From positions 1,674,001 to 1,738,000 of the forward strand of contig NZ_CP016761.1 of NCBI RefSeq assembly GCF_001642935.1: a stretch of DNA of 64,000 nt. Direction: 5' to 3'. Position numbers and translations under genes: made by a program. Each line of letters opens with the position of its first letter. The first letter of the stretch is position 1. The stretch is from Fictibacillus arsenicus (GTDB lineage Bacteria > Bacillota > Bacilli > Bacillales > Fictibacillaceae). Of the stretch, positions 16,614 through 27,493 are shown in pieces. The notes below the pieces were generated by a model. That model worked only from the letters and a program-made list of their open reading frames with translations. It was not told where the DNA came from and did no database searches.

Positions 16614-18047
16614 TTGATTACATTCTTAATTTCAATTGTTTTATTAGTAGTAGGTTATTTTACGTATGGGAAATATGTTGAAAAAGTTTTTGGAATAAAG
16701 CAAGAAAGAAAAACGCCAGCTTATGCACAGGAAGACGGTATTGATTACGTTCCGATGGGAACTAAATCGAATTCCCTTATTCAGCTATTGAATATAGCAG
16801 GTGTTGGTCCAATCTTTGGCCCGATTATGGGGGCTTTGTATGGACCTGTGGCATTCCTTTGGATTGTACTAGGGGCAATTTTTGCAGGTGCCGTTCATGA
16901 TTATTTAACTGGTATGATTTCGATACGAAATCGTGGTGCGCATTTGCCTCAATTAGCAGGTAAATTCTTAGGAAATGCTATGAAGCATGTAGTTAATGGG
17001 TTTACTCTATTATTGCTTCTTTTAGTTGGTACGGTTTTTGTAAGTGCACCTGCTGCACTCATTCATAATCTCACGGGTAATTGGATGAGCTTGGGTATTA
17101 TTGTAGGTCTTATATTTGTTTATTACATTTTGGCAACGTTATTGCCGATCGATAAAATCATTGGACGCGTTTATCCGATTTTCGGTGCTCTTCTTGTAAT
17201 AAGTGCGATTGGAATTGGTGGAGGGCTTGTGATTACAGGGGCACCAATTCCAGAATTAACACTTGAAAATATGCACCCGGATAATGTTCCGATTTTCCCG
17301 TTATTATTCTTAACGATCTCTTGCGGTGCTCTTTCAGGCTTTCATGCTACACAGTCACCAATCATTTCAAGAACAACAAAAAATGAAAAGGCAGGAAGAA
17401 AAATATTTTATGGCATGATGATTGCTGAAGCGATTATTGCCATGATCTGGGCTGCTGCTGCAATGAGCTTGTTTGATGGGAAATCTTTATCAGCGATAAT
17501 TGCTAATGGAGGTCCTGCTGCTGTAGTTAGTGAAGTTTCAGTAACGATGCTTGGAGCTGTTGGAGGAACGCTAGCTGTGATAGGGGTAATCATTTTGCCT
17601 ATTACTTCAGGAGATACTTCGTTTAGAAGTGCGAGAATGATCTTAGCTGATTATTTTAATATTGGCCAGAAGAAATTCTCTTCAAGACTTTGGATTGCAA
17701 TTCCTATGTTTGTAGTTTCATTTTTACTAACAAAAATTGATTTCACTTTATTATGGCGTTACTTCTCCTGGGCCAACCAGTCTACGGCAATGCTGGCATT
17801 ATGGGTAGGAGCGGTGTATCTGAAGCGTTCTAGAAAAAATCATTGGATTGCTACAATTCCTGCAATCTTCATGACTGTCGTCACAACAACTTATATTTGC
17901 AATGCTCCAATTGGATTAGGATTGTCGATGAATGTGTCTTACCTTATTGCTGGTATTGTAACTGTATTAGCAACAGTGCTGTTCTTTAAAAGTAAGTTTG
18001 ATGAAAGAGAAGCATTAACAGTCGACGACGATCGTGAGGTTGCTTAA
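16614..18047 (+). CDS. cstA: CstA family peptide/pyruvate transporter (carbon starvation protein)
   Basis: A 477-residue integral membrane protein with about 13 spans. It starts MITFLISIVLLVVGYFTYGKYVEKVFG and has the CstA core motifs FGPIMGALYGPVAFLW, GAVHDYLTGMISIRN and SGFHATQSPIISRT. Family members import peptides or pyruvate during carbon limitation. It is of the shorter CstA type and lacks the C-terminal extension of proteins near 600-700 residues. The TTG at 16614 follows AGGAGGG by about 8 nt. A perfect cre site over the promoter suggests catabolite repression. Confidence 0.88.
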   Translation: MITFLISIVLLVVGYFTYGKYVEKVFGIKQERKTPAYAQEDGIDYVPMGTKSNSLIQLLNIAGVGPIFGPIMGALYGPVAFLWIVLGAIFAGAVHDYLTGMISIRNRGAHLPQLAGKFLGNAMKHVVNGFTLLLLLLVGTVFVSAPAALIHNLTGNWMSLGIIVGLIFVYYILATLLPIDKIIGRVYPIFGALLVISAIGIGGGLVITGAPIPELTLENMHPDNVPIFPLLFLTISCGALSGFHATQSPIISRTTKNEKAGRKIFYGMMIAEAIIAMIWAAAAMSLFDGKSLSAIIANGGPAAVVSEVSVTMLGAVGGTLAVIGVIILPITSGDTSFRSARMILADYFNIGQKKFSSRLWIAIPMFVVSFLLTKIDFTLLWRYFSWANQSTAMLALWVGAVYLKRSRKNHWIATIPAIFMTVVTTTYICNAPIGLGLSMNVSYLIAGIVTVLATVLFFKSKFDEREALTVDDDREVA

Positions 18048-18052
18048 TAAAA

Positions 18053-18103
18053 ACGAAAAAGCTGAATTCTGCCTTTTAAGGGGCAGAACTCAGCTTTTTT
18101 ATT
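18053..18103 (+). terminator. Terminator of cstA
   Basis: AAAAAGCTGA..TTCTGCC pairs with GGCAGAA.TCAGCTTTTT, ending in TTTTTTATTT. Confidence 0.9.
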
Positions 18104-18104
18104 T

Positions 18105-18316
18105 GGCTCTTTTTCTTTTAGATCATTTAGTTGATTATCTTCATTGACAAGTTGATTGGAGCGCAAGGTGCGAGACTCCTGCGGGACGAGCGGGACAGGT
18201 GAGACTCCTAATGGCCGCAAAGCGCCAAGGAGGCTCACCGCACGCCCCGCGGAAAGCGAGTACCTAGAGCGGCGGAAATCAACTACTTACATGAGCATTG
18301 TTTATAAAAACAAGAT
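18105..18316 (+). repeat. MITE-like dispersed repeat, copy 1 (decayed right end)
   Basis: It contains the common GC-rich core (GTGCGAGACTCCTGCGGG, CAGGTGAGACTCC, GAGGCTCACCGCACGCCCCG). The left end starts GGCTC and is preceded by TTTTATTT as in two other copies; the right terminal inverted repeat is lost. It lies between the convergent cstA and def genes. Confidence 0.8.
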
Positions 18317-18322
18317 TAAATT

Positions 18323-18874
18323 TTATCTGAAAGTTGCTGAATTTGAAGGAGGCTCAAACGGCTGTTTTTCATTGATTCGATCATAGAACATAATCCCATC
18401 CAGGTGATCTAGTTCATGTTGAAAACAGATACCTGGGAGACCTTTTAATTTCAGCTCTACTAGAGAACCATCAGGTGTAAAGCCTTTTACAGTTACTTTT
18501 GCATAACGAGGTACTAGACCTGGCACATCTCTGTCAACGGACAGACAACCTTCGCCTCCATCTAAATAAGTCATTTGCACCGAGTGACTGATGATTTTTG
18601 GATTTATAAGTGCATAACTGTACAGTTGTCCCTGTTCATCCGTCACATGCATTGCGAATATTCTTTTTGAAACTCCGATTTGAGGAGCAGCCAGACCAAT
18701 GCCAGGCCTTAAATTATATTTTCCTGCAATCTCGGGATCTTGGCTGTTTTTTACAAACTCCAAGAGCTTATTAGCTGTTTGAATATCTTCTTCTGAGAAG
18801 GGTGAGGATACCTCCGCAGCCTTTTGTCTAAGAACGGGATTTCCTTCCCTCACAATATCTTTCATCGTTAACAC
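18323..18874 (-). CDS. defB: Peptide deformylase
   Basis: A 183-residue metallohydrolase that removes formyl from the N-terminal Met of new proteins at the ribosome. All three motifs are intact: GIGLAAPQ (58-65), EGCLS with the metal Cys, and HELDH with the metal His and catalytic Glu. The GTG at 18874 is preferred because GGAGG lies 8 nt upstream; it gives MLTMKDIVREGNPVLRQ, parallel to the MITMENIV start of B. subtilis DefB (YkrB). The ATG three codons later is too far from the site. The position before pdhA matches B. subtilis. Confidence 0.92.
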   Translation of the reverse strand: MLTMKDIVREGNPVLRQKAAEVSSPFSEEDIQTANKLLEFVKNSQDPEIAGKYNLRPGIGLAAPQIGVSKRIFAMHVTDEQGQLYSYALINPKIISHSVQMTYLDGGEGCLSVDRDVPGLVPRYAKVTVKGFTPDGSLVELKLKGLPGICFQHELDHLDGIMFYDRINEKQPFEPPSNSATFR

Positions 18875-20490
<1,616 letters not shown>

Positions 20491-20491
20491 T

Positions 20492-21469
20492 ATGGCTCAA
20501 ATGACTATGATTCAAGCAATTACAGACGCAATGCGCAATGAATTAAAAAACAATGAAAACGTACTTGTTTTCGGTGAAGATGTAGGTCAAAACGGCGGTG
20601 TATTCCGTGCGACTGAAGGTCTTCAAAAAGAATTCGGAGAAGATCGTGTTTTTGATACTCCGCTTGCCGAGTCTGGAATTGGGGGACTTGCAATAGGTCT
20701 TGGGCTTACAGGTTTCCGTCCAGTAATGGAGATTCAATTCTTTGGCTTCGTATTTGAAGTATTTGATTCAATTGCCGCTCAAATGGCTCGTATGCGCTAT
20801 CGTTCAGGAGGAGTATATAACTCTCCAGTAACAATCCGTTCTCCATTTGGTGGAGGGGTTAAAACACCAGAACTTCACGCCGACAGCTTGGAAGGATTAA
20901 TGTATCAAACTCCAGGGATTAAAGTGGTTATTCCTTCAACACCATACGACGCAAAAGGACTATTAATTTCTGCAATCCGTGACAACGATCCTGTTGTTTA
21001 CTTAGAGCACATGAAATTATACCGTTCATTCCGTGGTGAAGTTCCTGAAGAAGAGTACACGATTGAACTAGGTAAAGCGGATGTGAAACGTGAAGGCAAA
21101 GACGTTTCTATCATTACTTATGGTGCAATGGTTCACGCTTCATTAAAAGCTGCAGATGAGCTTGAGAAAGATGGCATTTCTGCTGAAGTTATCGACCTTC
21201 GTACGATCAGCCCGCTTGATATTGACACAATTATTGCATCTGTTGAAAAAACAGGACGAGCAATCGTTGTTCAAGAAGCACAAAAACAAGCTGGAATCGG
21301 TGCGTTTGTTGTTGCAGAGATTAATGACCGTGCTATTTTGAACCTGGAAGCTCCTGTACTGCGTGTAACAGCACCAGATACTACGTTCCCATATGCCTCT
21401 GCTGAGGATGTTTGGATTCCGGATCATCGTGATATTGTAGACAAAGCAAAGAAAGTCTACAATTTTTAA
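20492..21469 (+). CDS. pdhB: Pyruvate dehydrogenase E1 beta subunit
   Basis: A 325-residue subunit that completes the alpha2beta2 E1. Typical segments include [18 protein letters not shown] with the ThDP-interacting Glu, the [10 protein letters not shown] loop, and [15 protein letters not shown] in the C-terminal transketolase domain. It starts 1 nt after the pdhA stop with AAGGAG inside the end of pdhA. A hairpin follows before pdhC. Confidence 0.97.
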   Translation: MAQMTMIQAITDAMRNELKNNENVLVFGEDVGQNGGVFRATEGLQKEFGEDRVFDTPLAESGIGGLAIGLGLTGFRPVMEIQFFGFVFEVFDSIAAQMARMRYRSGGVYNSPVTIRSPFGGGVKTPELHADSLEGLMYQTPGIKVVIPSTPYDAKGLLISAIRDNDPVVYLEHMKLYRSFRGEVPEEEYTIELGKADVKREGKDVSIITYGAMVHASLKAADELEKDGISAEVIDLRTISPLDIDTIIASVEKTGRAIVVQEAQKQAGIGAFVVAEINDRAILNLEAPVLRVTAPDTTFPYASAEDVWIPDHRDIVDKAKKVYNF

Positions 21470-21486
21470 AATATAATTGAATGTCA

Positions 21487-21530
21487 GCTGAAAGGGTAGT
21501 TCATTTATGACTGCTTCTTTCAGCCTTTTC
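21487..21530 (+). terminator. Intercistronic hairpin between pdhB and pdhC
   Basis: GCTGAAAG (21487-21494) pairs exactly with CTTTCAGC (21517-21524), with further internal pairing (AGT-CAT/ATGACT). CTTTTC follows. The T-run is weak, so partial termination or an RNA processing/stability element separating pdhAB from pdhCD is possible. Confidence 0.6.
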
Positions 21531-21573
21531 ACATAAACGAGAAAAATAGATTGAAAAATTGGAGGCGTTAATC

Positions 21574-22905
21574 GTGGCATATGAATTTAAGCTTCCCGAT
21601 ATTGGTGAAGGAATTCACGAAGGTGAAATTGTAAAGTGGTTTGTAAAAGCAGGGGACGCTATTAAAGAAGACGACATCCTGCTTGAAGTCCAAAATGACA
21701 AAGCCGTTGTTGAAATTCCCTCTCCTGTAGACGGTAAAGTTTTAGAGTTGAAAGTAGATGAAGGTACTGTATCTGTTGTAGGTGATGTCCTTTTAACGAT
21801 CGAGGCAGAAGGTGAGATTCCTGCAGATGCACATGGCGGAAGCGATGAAGCACCAGAGCAGCCGAAAGCTGAAGAAGAAAAAGAAGTTACAGCTGATCAG
21901 GCAAAAGGAAATGACAAACCTGAAGCTAAAACAGATAAGACCGAAGACACTGCTAAAGAAGAGCCTGCTGATGATACGAAACGTGTAATCGCTATGCCTT
22001 CTGTTCGTAAATATGCTCGTGAGAAGGAAGTAGATATCCGTAAAGTACAAGGGTCTGGAGATAATGGACGTGTACTTAAAGAAGATATCGATAAGTTTGT
22101 AAGCGGCGGAGGGGAAGCTGCAGCAGAAGCGCCAGCGGCTGACAAAGAAGCACCTAAGGCTGATGCAGCTAAGAAAGAAGCTCCTAAAGCTATTCCTGCT
22201 GGAGAAATGGAAACACGCGAGAAGATCAAAGGCATCAGAAAAGCGATCTCTAAAGCGATGGTTAACTCCAAACATACAGCTCCGCATGTTACACTTATGG
22301 ATGAAGTGGACGTTACTGATCTTGTTGCACACCGTAAGAAGTTCAAACAAGTAGCGATGGATAAAGGCATTAAGCTTACTTATCTTCCATATGTGGTGAA
22401 AGCATTAACTTCTGCACTTCGTGAGTTCCCAGTGCTTAACGCATCAATCGATGATGCAAACGAAGAAATCGTATACAAGCACTATTACAATATCGGAATC
22501 GCTGCAGATACAGATAACGGATTGATGGTTCCAGTTGTAAAAGAAGCAGATCGCAAGTCTATCTTCAAGATCTCTTCTGAAATCAACGAATTGGCTACAA
22601 AAGCACGTGATGGAAAACTTTCTGGTGAAGAAATGAAGGGCGGATCTTGTACGATTACAAACATCGGATCTGCTGGTGGACAATGGTTCACTCCAGTAAT
22701 TAATCACCCTGAAGTAGCTATCCTTGGAATCGGCCGTATCGCTGAAAAAGCAGTTGTTAAAAATGGAGAGGTAGTTGTAGCTCCAGTATTGGCACTTTCT
22801 CTAAGCTTTGACCACCGTCTGATCGATGGTGCAACTGCACAAAATGCATTGAATCACATTAAGCGTTTGTTGAACGATCCACAACTATTAGTAATGGAGG
22901 CGTAA
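21574..22905 (+). CDS. pdhC: Pyruvate dehydrogenase E2, dihydrolipoamide acetyltransferase
   Basis: A 443-residue core protein of the complex. The lipoyl domain occupies residues 1-80 with the lipoylated Lys43 in [10 protein letters not shown]. An acidic, then Ala/Pro/Lys-rich linker follows; the peripheral subunit-binding domain is near 135-170 ([20 protein letters not shown]); the second Ala-rich linker leads to the catalytic domain (from about 215), with the active-site motif [10 protein letters not shown] near the end. A single lipoyl domain is present. The GTG at 21574 is used, 8 nt after GGAGG; the TTG at 21559 overlaps that site. Confidence 0.96.
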   Translation: MAYEFKLPDIGEGIHEGEIVKWFVKAGDAIKEDDILLEVQNDKAVVEIPSPVDGKVLELKVDEGTVSVVGDVLLTIEAEGEIPADAHGGSDEAPEQPKAEEEKEVTADQAKGNDKPEAKTDKTEDTAKEEPADDTKRVIAMPSVRKYAREKEVDIRKVQGSGDNGRVLKEDIDKFVSGGGEAAAEAPAADKEAPKADAAKKEAPKAIPAGEMETREKIKGIRKAISKAMVNSKHTAPHVTLMDEVDVTDLVAHRKKFKQVAMDKGIKLTYLPYVVKALTSALREFPVLNASIDDANEEIVYKHYYNIGIAADTDNGLMVPVVKEADRKSIFKISSEINELATKARDGKLSGEEMKGGSCTITNIGSAGGQWFTPVINHPEVAILGIGRIAEKAVVKNGEVVVAPVLALSLSFDHRLIDGATAQNALNHIKRLLNDPQLLVMEA

Positions 22906-22909
22906 TTCG

Positions 22910-24322
22910 ATGGTAGTAGGAGATTTTCCAATTGAGTTAGACACACTTGTAATTGGTTCAGGTCCTGGGGGATATGTAGCGGCAATTCGCGCTGCACAAT
23001 TAGGACAAAAAGTGGCTATTGCGGAAAAGGCAGAAATGGGAGGCGTTTGCTTAAACGTCGGATGTATTCCATCTAAAGCTCTTATCAATGCAGGTCACCG
23101 TGTTGAACATGCGAAGCACTCTGAAGACATGGGGATTAAAGCTGAAAACGTAACAGTTGATTTCAGCAAAGTTCAAGAATGGAAAGCTGGCATCGTTAAG
23201 AAGCTTACTGGCGGTGTTGAAGGGCTTTTAAAAGGGAATAAAGTTGAAATCATCCGTGGTGAAGCTTATTTCGTAAATGAAAACACAGTTCGTATCATGG
23301 ACGAGAAGAACTCTCAGACATATACGTTTAAAAACGCGATTATTGCAACAGGCTCCCGTCCGATTGAAATTCCAGGCTTCAAATGGAGCGACCGTGTAAT
23401 TTCTTCCACTGGTGCGCTGGCTCTTAAAGAAGTTCCTAAGAAGCTTGTTGTTATCGGCGGAGGATATATTGGAATGGAGCTTGGAACGGCTTATGCAAAC
23501 TTCGGTACTGAAGTAACAATCCTTGAAGGCGGAAAACAAATCCTTCCAGGTTTCGAAAAGCAAATGAGTCAAGTAGTTTCTAAGCGCTTAAAGAAAAAAG
23601 GCAATGTGGAAGTATTTACTGAAGCAATGGCAAAAGGCGTAGAAGAATCGAAAGACGGTGTTAAAGTTACTGCTGAAATCAAAGGGGAGTCAAAAACTTT
23701 TGAAGCAGATTATGTTCTTGTAACAGTTGGACGCCGTCCAAACACTGAAGAACTTGGTCTTGAGCAAGTTGGTGTTGAAATGACTGAACGCGGTCTTATC
23801 AAAATCAACAAGAAAGCTCAAACAAGCGTTAACGGGATCTACGCAATCGGTGATGTTGTAGAAGGTCCAGCACTTGCACATAAAGCTTCTTATGAAGGTA
23901 AAGTAGCAGCTGAAGTAATCAGCGGACATGCGGCAGAAATTGATTACTTGGCAATTCCGGCTGTAGTATTCACAGACCCAGAACTAGCTTCTGTAGGTTA
24001 TGATGAAAAATCAGCTAAAGAAGCAGGCTATGAAGTGAAAGCTTCTAAATTCCCATTTGCAGCAAATGGACGAGCTTTATCTATGAACGAAACAGATGGC
24101 TTCATGAAGCTTATCACTCGTAAAGAAGATGGACTTGTTTTAGGAGCTCAAATTGCTGGCGGAAACGCATCTGATATGATCGCAGAACTAGGATTAGCTA
24201 TTGAAGCAGGGATGACTGCAGAAGATATCGCTATGACAATTCATGCGCATCCAACTTTCGGAGAGATTTCCATGGAAGCAGCTGAAGTTGCAATCGGACT
24301 TCCTGTTCACATCGTAAAATAA
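22910..24322 (+). CDS. pdhD: Dihydrolipoamide dehydrogenase E3
   Basis: A 470-residue FAD-dependent disulfide oxidoreductase that reoxidises the lipoyl group and reduces NAD+. It has the FAD loop [17 protein letters not shown], the redox-active disulfide in [16 protein letters not shown], the NAD-binding [17 protein letters not shown], and the C-terminal [14 protein letters not shown] with the catalytic His. Its ribosome-binding site (GGAGG) lies in the last codons of pdhC. E3 is often shared with other 2-oxoacid dehydrogenases. Confidence 0.97.
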   Translation: MVVGDFPIELDTLVIGSGPGGYVAAIRAAQLGQKVAIAEKAEMGGVCLNVGCIPSKALINAGHRVEHAKHSEDMGIKAENVTVDFSKVQEWKAGIVKKLTGGVEGLLKGNKVEIIRGEAYFVNENTVRIMDEKNSQTYTFKNAIIATGSRPIEIPGFKWSDRVISSTGALALKEVPKKLVVIGGGYIGMELGTAYANFGTEVTILEGGKQILPGFEKQMSQVVSKRLKKKGNVEVFTEAMAKGVEESKDGVKVTAEIKGESKTFEADYVLVTVGRRPNTEELGLEQVGVEMTERGLIKINKKAQTSVNGIYAIGDVVEGPALAHKASYEGKVAAEVISGHAAEIDYLAIPAVVFTDPELASVGYDEKSAKEAGYEVKASKFPFAANGRALSMNETDGFMKLITRKEDGLVLGAQIAGGNASDMIAELGLAIEAGMTAEDIAMTIHAHPTFGEISMEAAEVAIGLPVHIVK

Positions 24323-24329
24323 AACATTT

Positions 24330-24377
24330 AAACCCCCTTGTATACCGCGAAAGCGGCTTACAAGGGGGTTTTTTTTG
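24330..24377 (+). terminator. Terminator of pdhABCD
   Basis: AACCCCCTTGTA pairs with TACAAGGGGGTT, with an internal CCGC/GCGG stem; followed by T8. Confidence 0.95.
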
Positions 24378-24440
24378 ATTTTCACATATAATATGAATCT
24401 CTTCATAACATTTAGTATAAAGATATACGTGGAGGATGCT

Positions 24441-24671
24441 ATGAATGTATTGATGTGTATTATCATTCAAATTCTGGTATGGTGCGGATATTCGTTAGTT
24501 CTTTATCTGTCGCATCATGATCATTCTTTTTATGAAACGGTGCTCTTGGTTATGTTTTCTTATTTTAATTTTCTTATCGCTGTGAGGTTTATTTCAAATA
24601 AAACGACTGGGATAAATTTAACGATTTTCTTTACTGTCATTTATGTTGGAGGCAGAATAGTGTTTTTATGA
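24441..24671 (+). CDS. Small hypothetical membrane protein
   Basis: A 76-residue protein that I do not recognise. It starts at ATG 24441, 5 nt after GTGGAGG, and has three hydrophobic segments (about residues 1-20, 30-48, 55-76) separated by short polar stretches such as YLSHHDHSFYE and RFISNKTTG. The His/Asp-rich loop may face outward. Its last bases overlap the end of the convergent BCCT gene by 6 bp. It sits where slp is found after pdhD in B. subtilis, but it has no lipobox. Confidence 0.55.
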   Translation: MNVLMCIIIQILVWCGYSLVLYLSHHDHSFYETVLLVMFSYFNFLIAVRFISNKTTGINLTIFFTVIYVGGRIVFL

Positions 24672-26159
24672 TTTTGGTTTTTCTTCTGACAAAGCTTTTT
24701 GCAGGGCAACCATCATAAATATCATGACAAAAGCAAAAGGAAAAGCTGCAATGATAGAAGCTGTCTGCAATGCTTCAAGTCCCCCTGAGTAAAGTAATAT
24801 AGCTGCCGCTGCTGCTATAACCATTCCCCAAATGAACTTCGTCTTTGAAGAAGGATCTAATCTTCCGTGACGTGTTTGCATTCCCAGTACAAAAGTTGCT
24901 GAATCTGCAGATGTAATGAAAAATGTACTGATTAAGAATATAGCGAGTAACGACATAATCATACCGAATGGCAGATTTTCAAACAAAGCAAATAATGCAA
25001 TTTCAGTACCTTTGTCTGTAATGATTTTATTTAAACCAACATTGTTGAAGATTTCTAGGTGCAGTGCTGCTCCTCCGAAGATCGAGAACCATAATGCCCC
25101 AAAAAGAGTAGGGACAAGCAATACGCCTAAAATAAATTCTCGGATCGTTCTTCCTTTTGATACCCGTGCTATAAAAGTACCGACAAAAGGTGCCCAAGCG
25201 ATCCACCAAGCCCAATAGAATACGGTCCAGCCTTGTATCCAGCCAGCTTCACTTGGTCGGAAAGGACTGAGTTTCAAACTCATACTCGGCAAATATTGAA
25301 GGTAATTACCTAGAGATTGTACAAAAACATCCATGATGAAATTAGTTGATGAAGCGAACAGCAGGAATAGCATTAATATAACAGCTAGAATAATATTCAG
25401 ATTGCTCAAATATTTGATTCCTTTATTAAGTCCAGTCTGTGCTGAAAGAGTAAATAATACGGTAACAACGGCGATGATGATTAATTGTGTGGTAAAGTTA
25501 TTTGCAATATCTGTTACATAAGAAAGTCCGCCGCTAATTTGCACGGCACCTAGACCTAGAGAAGTAGCAACACCGAATATCGTTGCAAATACGGCAATGA
25601 TATCAATAGTTTTTCCTATAGGTCCATTTACTTTATCTCCGATTAATGGAGTAAAGATTGCACTGATTAGACCCGGCGCACCTTTTCTAAATTTGAAATA
25701 AGCTAAAGACAATCCGATCAGCGTATAAATCCCCCAAGGGTGCAAGCCCCAGTGAAAAAAGCTGTAGCGCAAGGCTGCTTGTGCTGAGGCGGCGTTTCCT
25801 CCTTCGCCGCTAGGAGGGGTGTAAAAGTGGCTGATAGGCTCTGCTACACCCCAAAAGACGAGACCTATACCCATACCGGCACTAAATAACATTGCAAACC
25901 AGGTAATCGTGCTGTATTCTGGTTTATCATCCGGCTCACCCAGTTTAATTTTCCCGAATTTGCTGAATGCCAGATAAAGAACGAAAATTAAAAAGCTAGT
26001 TGCGGAAAGCAGATAGAACCATCCAAATTTTTCTTGCAGAAAATTTTGAACCGTCGTTGCTCTAGCCTGGAATTCTTCAGGAAATAAAAATCCTATGACA
26101 ATAAAAACAATTGAAATGAGTAATGAAACGATAAAAACAGTATTCGTTTGTTTTTTCAT
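24666..26159 (-). CDS. BCCT family glycine betaine/choline transporter
   Basis: A 497-residue secondary transporter with 12 spans that imports betaine or related trimethylammonium osmoprotectants with Na+. Signatures are GMGIGLVFWGVAEPISHF (span 3), the FFHWGLHPWGIYTLIG region, and the conserved WAWWIAWAPFVGTFIARVS with the aromatic box of span 8. It resembles B. subtilis OpuD. The ATG start has AAAGG about 10 nt upstream. It interrupts the usual pdhD-SR1 spacing and points against pdh. Confidence 0.9.
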   Translation of the reverse strand: MKKQTNTVFIVSLLISIVFIVIGFLFPEEFQARATTVQNFLQEKFGWFYLLSATSFLIFVLYLAFSKFGKIKLGEPDDKPEYSTITWFAMLFSAGMGIGLVFWGVAEPISHFYTPPSGEGGNAASAQAALRYSFFHWGLHPWGIYTLIGLSLAYFKFRKGAPGLISAIFTPLIGDKVNGPIGKTIDIIAVFATIFGVATSLGLGAVQISGGLSYVTDIANNFTTQLIIIAVVTVLFTLSAQTGLNKGIKYLSNLNIILAVILMLFLLFASSTNFIMDVFVQSLGNYLQYLPSMSLKLSPFRPSEAGWIQGWTVFYWAWWIAWAPFVGTFIARVSKGRTIREFILGVLLVPTLFGALWFSIFGGAALHLEIFNNVGLNKIITDKGTEIALFALFENLPFGMIMSLLAIFLISTFFITSADSATFVLGMQTRHGRLDPSSKTKFIWGMVIAAAAAILLYSGGLEALQTASIIAAFPFAFVMIFMMVALQKALSEEKPKS

Positions 26160-26241
26160 TCCTTCACCAACCTTTCTGAGTATGTATCTTTTTTATTTTT
26201 CCCTAAGGGGCCGAAAGTTTACATTGTAGTTGAAATAAAAT

Positions 26242-26271
26242 AGGAAGTCCAATCATATGATTGGACTTCCT
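26242..26271 (-). terminator. Perfect 30 bp palindrome, probable terminator
   Basis: The 15 bp half AGGAAGTCCAATCAT is followed directly by its exact reverse complement, giving a palindrome with no spacer. Read on the minus strand it is followed by ATTTTATTTC and lies 34 bp beyond the stop of the DUF1885 gene. Confidence 0.75.
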
Positions 26272-26305
26272 AATGAAATGTACGTTATTCGGAGAAAAGG
26301 CTAGC

Positions 26306-26743
26306 TTACTTTTTAGAATAATAATACATTACCCTGCCGTTAAAAAGATGAAGTTCACCTTTTAATTTTGTCGCTAAAAACTTACAGAATTCATTTGCTT
26401 TTCCTTTATCTCCATGAGTTGAGATATCTGTAAGAGATACTTGAATATAGCATTGCTGATTTTCTGTAGAGTCTGTTTGAACCTCTATTTGTTCAAAGCC
26501 TACTCCAATCAGAATATATCTGTTTTTTCTTGGATCTGTACCTTTTAAACAGAACCATTCGTTGTTTGCTTCTTTCTCCTCAATGGTATAAGGAAAAGCG
26601 GCTTCAGAGTATCCCCATGAAAGCTGTTCCCCTGTTTTAGAAGTGATTGATTTGTAATAAGTGAACATATCTTTAATTTCGTCTATCGTAACAACTTGTT
26701 TTTCAGATGCAGGAACAAGCTTTATGTATGCATTTTGGGACAT
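26306..26743 (-). CDS. DUF1885 family protein
   Basis: A 145-residue cytoplasmic protein that resembles the DUF1885 family of Bacillaceae (a member from Geobacillus has a known fold but no known function). Recognisable parts are NAYIKLVPASEKQVVTIDEI at the N-terminus, TSKTGEQLSWGYSEAAFPY, and the C-terminal ISTHGDKGKANEFCKFLATK with ELHLFNGRVMYY. GGAG lies upstream of the ATG. Monocistronic with a palindromic terminator. Family assignment is from memory of the motif pattern. Confidence 0.7.
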   Translation of the reverse strand: MSQNAYIKLVPASEKQVVTIDEIKDMFTYYKSITSKTGEQLSWGYSEAAFPYTIEEKEANNEWFCLKGTDPRKNRYILIGVGFEQIEVQTDSTENQQCYIQVSLTDISTHGDKGKANEFCKFLATKLKGELHLFNGRVMYYYSKK

Positions 26744-26957
26744 TCCAACTCACTCCAGTTAGTCATTTTTAACAATATTTGTTCATAGAATAGTTTATCA
26801 TATTTCAAGAAGATTTTGACAATATAAGTTTAAAGTACATTTAAAAAGGGAATTGCTCTTACATCAATTTTGAACTTAACAGGGTATTCAGTCATTAAAT
26901 ACCAGGTTTGAACAACCCGATCGATGAACAATGTTTTATCATACGAGGAGGGATAAC

Positions 26958-27257
26958 ATGGAATGGTTTGAAAAATTGTATGACGAGAGTGAGTCCGTTA
27001 AGGTTAGGTTTGTAGGTTTTACAACAGATACGGTTAGATATGATTTTGGTATTGTGTACACAAATATGTTTTTCGGAAAACCGCTGGTCGTGTGTATGCA
27101 GACTGGGAGATCAGCCTTGCTTGACTCGAATGATATGCGAAACCTTGAGTATATTAAACAGGTATTTCATATAAAGAGCTTAAAAGAAGCTGAAGATTTA
27201 GCGCTTTTCTTTGAAGAAGCTGTTCCTCATCTACCTGTTATCGAACAATATGATTAA
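26958..27257 (+). CDS. DUF3055 (SAV0927-like) family protein
   Basis: A 99-residue small protein resembling the DUF3055/SAV0927 family of Firmicutes. The conserved stretches are VKVRFVGFTTDTVRYDFGIV, YTNMFFGKPLVVCMQTGRSA and the C-terminal FFEEAVPHLPVIEQYD. The ATG at 26958 is preceded by GGAGGG at suitable distance; an earlier in-frame ATG at 26931 lacks a site. It lies just upstream of the SR1 promoter. Function unknown. Confidence 0.75.
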   Translation: MEWFEKLYDESESVKVRFVGFTTDTVRYDFGIVYTNMFFGKPLVVCMQTGRSALLDSNDMRNLEYIKQVFHIKSLKEAEDLALFFEEAVPHLPVIEQYD

Positions 27258-27292
27258 TGAGCATATTTTTTTAATGTGTTATACTAAAAGTG

Positions 27293-27321
27293 TTGACAAA
27301 CGAATTGTGACATAATATTAT
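27293..27321 (+). promoter_or_regulatory. Sigma-A promoter of SR1
   Basis: TTGACA (27293-27298) and TATTAT (27316-27321) are separated by 17 nt; transcription should begin near 27328. Confidence 0.85.
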
Positions 27322-27331
27322 ACAGATATAA

Positions 27332-27346
27332 ACGTAAGCGCTTTCA
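27332..27346 (+). promoter_or_regulatory. cre-like CcpA site in SR1 leader
   Basis: ACGTAAGCGCTTTCA fits the cre consensus WTGNAANCGNWNNCW at all constrained positions except the second base (C for T). It lies about 5-19 nt downstream of the predicted start, so bound CcpA could block transcription. In B. subtilis SR1 is repressed by sugars through CcpN and, to a lesser degree, CcpA. Confidence 0.65.
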
Positions 27347-27369
27347 AAATGCGAAGGGAGATGGAACGG

Positions 27370-27492
27370 ATGGGAGTAATCATTTGCCAAACGTGTGAGA
27401 CAACAATTGAACATTTTGAAGAGGAAAAGGTAACAACGTTGTATTCGAAAACATGTCCACATTGCCAAGAGCAAGCTAAATTACAAAAATAA
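27370..27492 (+). CDS. sr1P: GapA-binding peptide SR1P
   Basis: A 40-residue peptide beginning MGVIICQTCETTIEHFEEEK and continuing VTTLYSKTCPHC, with two CxxC pairs, as in the SR1P family. In B. subtilis SR1P binds the glyceraldehyde-3-phosphate dehydrogenase GapA, stabilises the gapA operon mRNA and promotes GapA-RNase J1 interaction. The ATG at 27370 gives the expected N-terminus; ATG 27361 three codons upstream sits too close to GGGAG. Too short for ordinary ORF thresholds. RNase J1 itself is encoded about 13 kb to the left. Confidence 0.88.
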   Translation: MGVIICQTCETTIEHFEEEKVTTLYSKTCPHCQEQAKLQK

Positions 27493-27493
27493 A

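Noticed and set aside
18156-18386. ORFs such as ERKVRDSCG-SGTGET and EEAHRTPRGKRAS found in most copies of the dispersed repeat (also 32216-32413, 55472-55675, 56941-57150, 63488-63685)
   Set aside because: They arise from the GC-rich core of the MITE-like element in open frames, have no ribosome-binding sites and change frame and ends between copies; they are not genes.
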